This document shows positions 7,526 through 8,819 of a DNA stretch of 8,819 bases, piece after piece (position 1 is the first letter of the stretch; the number at the start of each line of letters is the position of its first letter). The notes under the pieces are model-generated. The model was not told where the DNA came from. It saw nothing but the letters and a program-made list of their open reading frames with translations, and made no database searches. Position numbers and translations under genes: made by a program. This stretch comes from CAYLOP01 sp964385305 (GTDB lineage: Bacteria > Chloroflexota > Anaerolineae > Anaerolineales > E44-bin32): the NCBI GenBank assembly GCA_964385305.1, contig CAYLOP010000130.1, forward strand, positions 1-8,819, in the 5' to 3' direction.

Positions 7526-7822
7526 ATGCGAACACCTTTGGGCGTACAGCTCATGGGTAAGAACCCTTCCGACAAGAGGGTGGGATTTGCTGACAAGAAA
7601 ATTGTCTTTATCTTGGCACCTTTTTCTAAACGTAAAGACGTCGATCGTATTGTGGCGGGAAATATGCGGACGGGTTATGATGAAAAGGCCGAGATTTCCT
7701 TGAGGGCACACAGAGGCTTTGAAGAAGCCATCAAACACATGCTCGTGGTATATACCACAGGTTTATTAAGAGCACCCCCCTATATTCATGTGCGTTCCGC
7801 CACGTCACCACGTCTGGATTGA
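7526..7822 (+). CDS. Doubtful small ORF, unrecognised (98 aa)
   Basis: An open frame of 98 codons starts at ATG 7526, with an alternative in-frame ATG at 7553. The product is basic, with a short hydrophobic patch (KKIVFILAPF) and a second one (MLVVYTTGLL), and has no motif I recognise. Neither ATG has a Shine-Dalgarno sequence at a usable distance, unlike every secure gene here. Codon use is more AT-ending than in the neighbours. The perfect palindrome at 7745-7758 lies inside the frame, and the frame ends 57 bp before sixA. It could be a decayed gene, a recently acquired small gene, or a chance frame; chance or decay seems more likely. Confidence 0.2.
   Translation: MRTPLGVQLMGKNPSDKRVGFADKKIVFILAPFSKRKDVDRIVAGNMRTGYDEKAEISLRAHRGFEEAIKHMLVVYTTGLLRAPPYIHVRSATSPRLD
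7745..7758. promoter_or_regulatory. Perfect 14-bp palindrome GTGGTATATACCAC, possible operator
   Basis: GTGGTAT and its exact reverse complement ATACCAC are contiguous, making a fully symmetric site with no central spacer, of the size bound by dimeric helix-turn-helix repressors. It begins 135 bp upstream of the sixA ATG and ends 22 bp before a -10-like TATATT (7781-7786), so it would overlap or adjoin the -35 region of a sixA promoter. Its function is inferred from symmetry and position only. Confidence 0.35.
7781..7786 (+). promoter_or_regulatory. Possible -10 element upstream of sixA
   Basis: TATATT matches the -10 consensus at 5 of 6 positions. Transcription would begin near 7793, giving a leader of about 87 nt. 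No good -35 hexamer is present 16-18 bp upstream (around 7757-7764, ACAGGTTT), so this call is weak. Confidence 0.25.
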
Positions 7823-7879
7823 ACGTCGTTACGATGCGTTGTGATGGGTTTCAGAGCTATCCTGGAGGTTTGCGGTCCC

Positions 7880-8368
7880 ATGAAGAGGCTGTATCTTGTC
7901 CGCCATGCGCAGGCCGGCCCGAAGGATTTACAAATGGGCGATGTACAAAGATCATTAGATGCGCGTGGAGAGAAGCAAGCCGCATGGCTGGGAGCGCGTT
8001 TGAACCAACGTGGTGCAAAACCGGATCTTATCCTCTCCAGCCCTGCTAAGCGAGCGCTCCGCACAGCAAACGTCATTGCCGAGCAAATAAATGTTACGAG
8101 AGACGTGATAACGGTTCTCGATTCGCTGTATCTAGCAAACATGACCGAACTCTCTGAAATCATCCGTGACCTTGACGATGAATTTCAGAACGTCATGCTT
8201 TTTGCGCATAACCCGGGCATTACGCGGTTCGCTCAAGACTTGATGGGCGAGTGGGTTGAGAGCATGCCGCCTTGCAGCATCTATTGCCTTGATTTCACGG
8301 TACGGTCTTGGAAGGTTGTCACGGGAGGTAACGCCACGCTCGTCTTCTACGATTATCCGACACTATAG
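7880..8368 (+). CDS. sixA: SixA-type phosphohistidine phosphatase (162 aa)
   Basis: Histidine phosphatase superfamily (phosphoglycerate-mutase-like) protein of the small SixA branch, whose characterised member dephosphorylates the phosphohistidine of an HPt domain in a phosphorelay. The N-terminal motif LVRHAQAG holds the catalytic R8 and H9; SSPAKRALRTA carries the second phosphate-binding arginine; FAHNPGI holds the second catalytic histidine, H110. Length fits the SixA family (about 160) and there is no extra domain, signal peptide or membrane segment, so it should be cytoplasmic. The ATG at 7880 is chosen because GGAGGT (7864-7869) lies 10 nt upstream; an in-frame ATG at 7841 would add 13 residues and place that site inside the coding region. 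No HPt protein is encoded in the window, and many bacterial members have unproven substrates, so the symbol is given by family only. Confidence 0.88.
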   Translation: MKRLYLVRHAQAGPKDLQMGDVQRSLDARGEKQAAWLGARLNQRGAKPDLILSSPAKRALRTANVIAEQINVTRDVITVLDSLYLANMTELSEIIRDLDDEFQNVMLFAHNPGITRFAQDLMGEWVESMPPCSIYCLDFTVRSWKVVTGGNATLVFYDYPTL

Positions 8369-8388
8369 GGGCGTGCCACGTCGAATCG

Positions 8389-8811
8389 GTGCCCGATGTT
8401 GATGATTGCCAGGGGGGGCTGGACTCTGCAAACAAGCCATCGCAGAGGGATGCGAGGAACCATGCGATCGAAGATGTTCTCGCAAAGGTCAACAATTGGA
8501 AGGGGGAGCTGATGGCGAAGGGTTATAAAATCCAGCTCAGACATCCGGATCTGAATAAGCAAATACCGCGAAGCTCAAAACGCAAGTGCAATGGTGAGTG
8601 AGGCTATCCTAGAGATACTTTCCTACAATGATAAGAGATTCCCTTTCAGGGGCTTGCTGAGAATGTGGCGTATCTCCTCTCCAAAGCACCCATTGAAGAA
8701 CTCGGATCCATAGGCTGGCACACAACCTCGATCAAGCTTGACCTGGAGGTGCGAGGTTCGATCAAGCGCATACCCGGGCGAAGCCCGCAACGATTGCGCC
8801 GTGTCTCATGA
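8389..8811 (+). pseudogene. Probable frameshifted or decayed gene, unrecognised
   Basis: No intact gene fills the last 450 bp, but protein-like sequence runs through it in alternating frames. Segment 1, from GTG 8389 to about 8553, includes VLAKVNNWKGELMAKGYK (an ATG at 8512 follows the purine-rich AGGGGGAG) and reads LRHPDLNK at its end. Segment 2, about 8555-8635, is in the next frame: ISKYREAQNASA followed by MVSEAILEILSYNDK. Segment 3, about 8635-8808, returns to the first frame: EIPFQGLAENVAYLLSK, then APIEELGSIGWHTTSIK, ending RLRRVS before TGA 8809-8811. The first frame alone is broken by TGA at 8599, TGA at 8626 and TAA at 8632. Two single-base-scale shifts would join all segments into one product of about 140 residues. 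I do not recognise the family. Alternatives are sequencing errors, or a chance run of open frames. Confidence 0.35.
8724..8767. repeat. Overlapping short inverted and direct repeats
   Basis: AACCTCG (8724-8730) is the exact reverse complement of CGAGGTT (8752-8758), with 21 nt between. TCGATCAAGC occurs twice in the same orientation, at 8728-8737 and 8758-8767, exactly 30 bp apart. Both lie in segment 3 of the disrupted gene, so the 30-bp period could reflect a 10-codon duplication (SIK at both copies) rather than a DNA site. Confidence 0.4.
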
Positions 8812-8819
8812 GCGTTGAT

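Larger units (their letters stand above)
7399..7879. other. Interval between protease and sixA, mostly without recognisable genes
   Basis: This 481-bp stretch is more AT-rich than its flanks. No clear intrinsic terminator follows the protease gene. An AT-rich imperfect hairpin (CTT-C-GAAAA / TTTTC-T-AAG, 7478-7499) lacks a downstream T-run. A short hairpin GCATT/AATGC surrounds 7515-7529. One reading frame (7526-7822) and one perfect palindrome (7745-7758) are listed separately. No tRNA, CRISPR repeat or transposase signature was seen. Confidence 0.5.

Noticed and set aside
7841..7879. ATG at 7841 as the sixA start
   Set aside because: It would add 13 residues not expected before the conserved MKRLYLVRH start, and it places the strong ribosome binding site at 7864-7869 inside the gene.
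8353..8562. Minus-strand open frame of 69 codons over the right-end region
   Set aside because: It has no ribosome binding site and overlaps the end of sixA; the plus-strand segments are more protein-like.
8750..8770. GGTTCGATC resembling a tRNA T-loop
   Set aside because: The flanking bases do not form a 5-bp T-stem, and no anticodon arm, acceptor stem or D-loop can be placed around it.
8775..8787. CGGGC-GAA-GCCCG hairpin as a terminator
   Set aside because: It has only a 5-bp stem with no T-run after it, and it lies within the apparent coding remnant.

Overview
The window carries six well-supported protein genes, all on the + strand, in the order leuS, ridA, an OmpR/PhoB-type response regulator, its sensor histidine kinase, a membrane-anchored zinc metalloprotease, and a SixA-type phosphohistidine phosphatase. 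The sequence alone suggests a free-living bacterium of moderate to slightly high GC with strong GGAGG-type ribosome binding sites. The metalloprotease joins an HExxH domain to an InhA-like MAM domain behind an N-terminal membrane anchor. I associate this style of secreted protein with Chloroflexota (Anaerolineae-like) genomes, but that placement is an inference from gene style and is not proven here.

Layout. Positions 1-2517 hold a complete leucyl-tRNA synthetase gene, followed by a GC-rich hairpin. A near-consensus sigma70-type promoter (TTGACC, 17 bp, TACAAT) then drives ridA (2672-3079), which ends in a convincing rho-independent terminator (about 3091-3122). The two-component pair follows (3181-3861 and 3869-5302, 7 bp apart). 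A 41-bp gap with a perfect TATAAT hexamer leads into the metalloprotease (5344-7398). Positions 7399-7879 form a poorly coding interval with one doubtful 98-codon reading frame and a perfect 14-bp palindrome. The sixA-like gene occupies 7880-8368. The last 450 bp look like a decayed or frameshifted gene: protein-like segments occur in alternating frames, broken by stops.

How the genes relate. leuS and ridA are housekeeping functions: translation, and clearance of reactive enamine/imine intermediates made by amino-acid enzymes. The response regulator and kinase form one signalling unit. The kinase senses something outside the membrane through an extracytoplasmic loop of about 130 residues. The adjacent anchored protease could be a target of this pair, although it appears to have its own promoter. 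SixA-family enzymes remove phosphate from histidine in phosphotransfer proteins, so the last intact gene is also linked in theme to histidine phosphorelay. No HPt partner lies in the window.

I did not find a clearly new multi-gene system. The points most worth a second look are the metalloprotease architecture and its position beside the sensor pair, the perfect palindrome upstream of sixA, and the disrupted gene at the right end.
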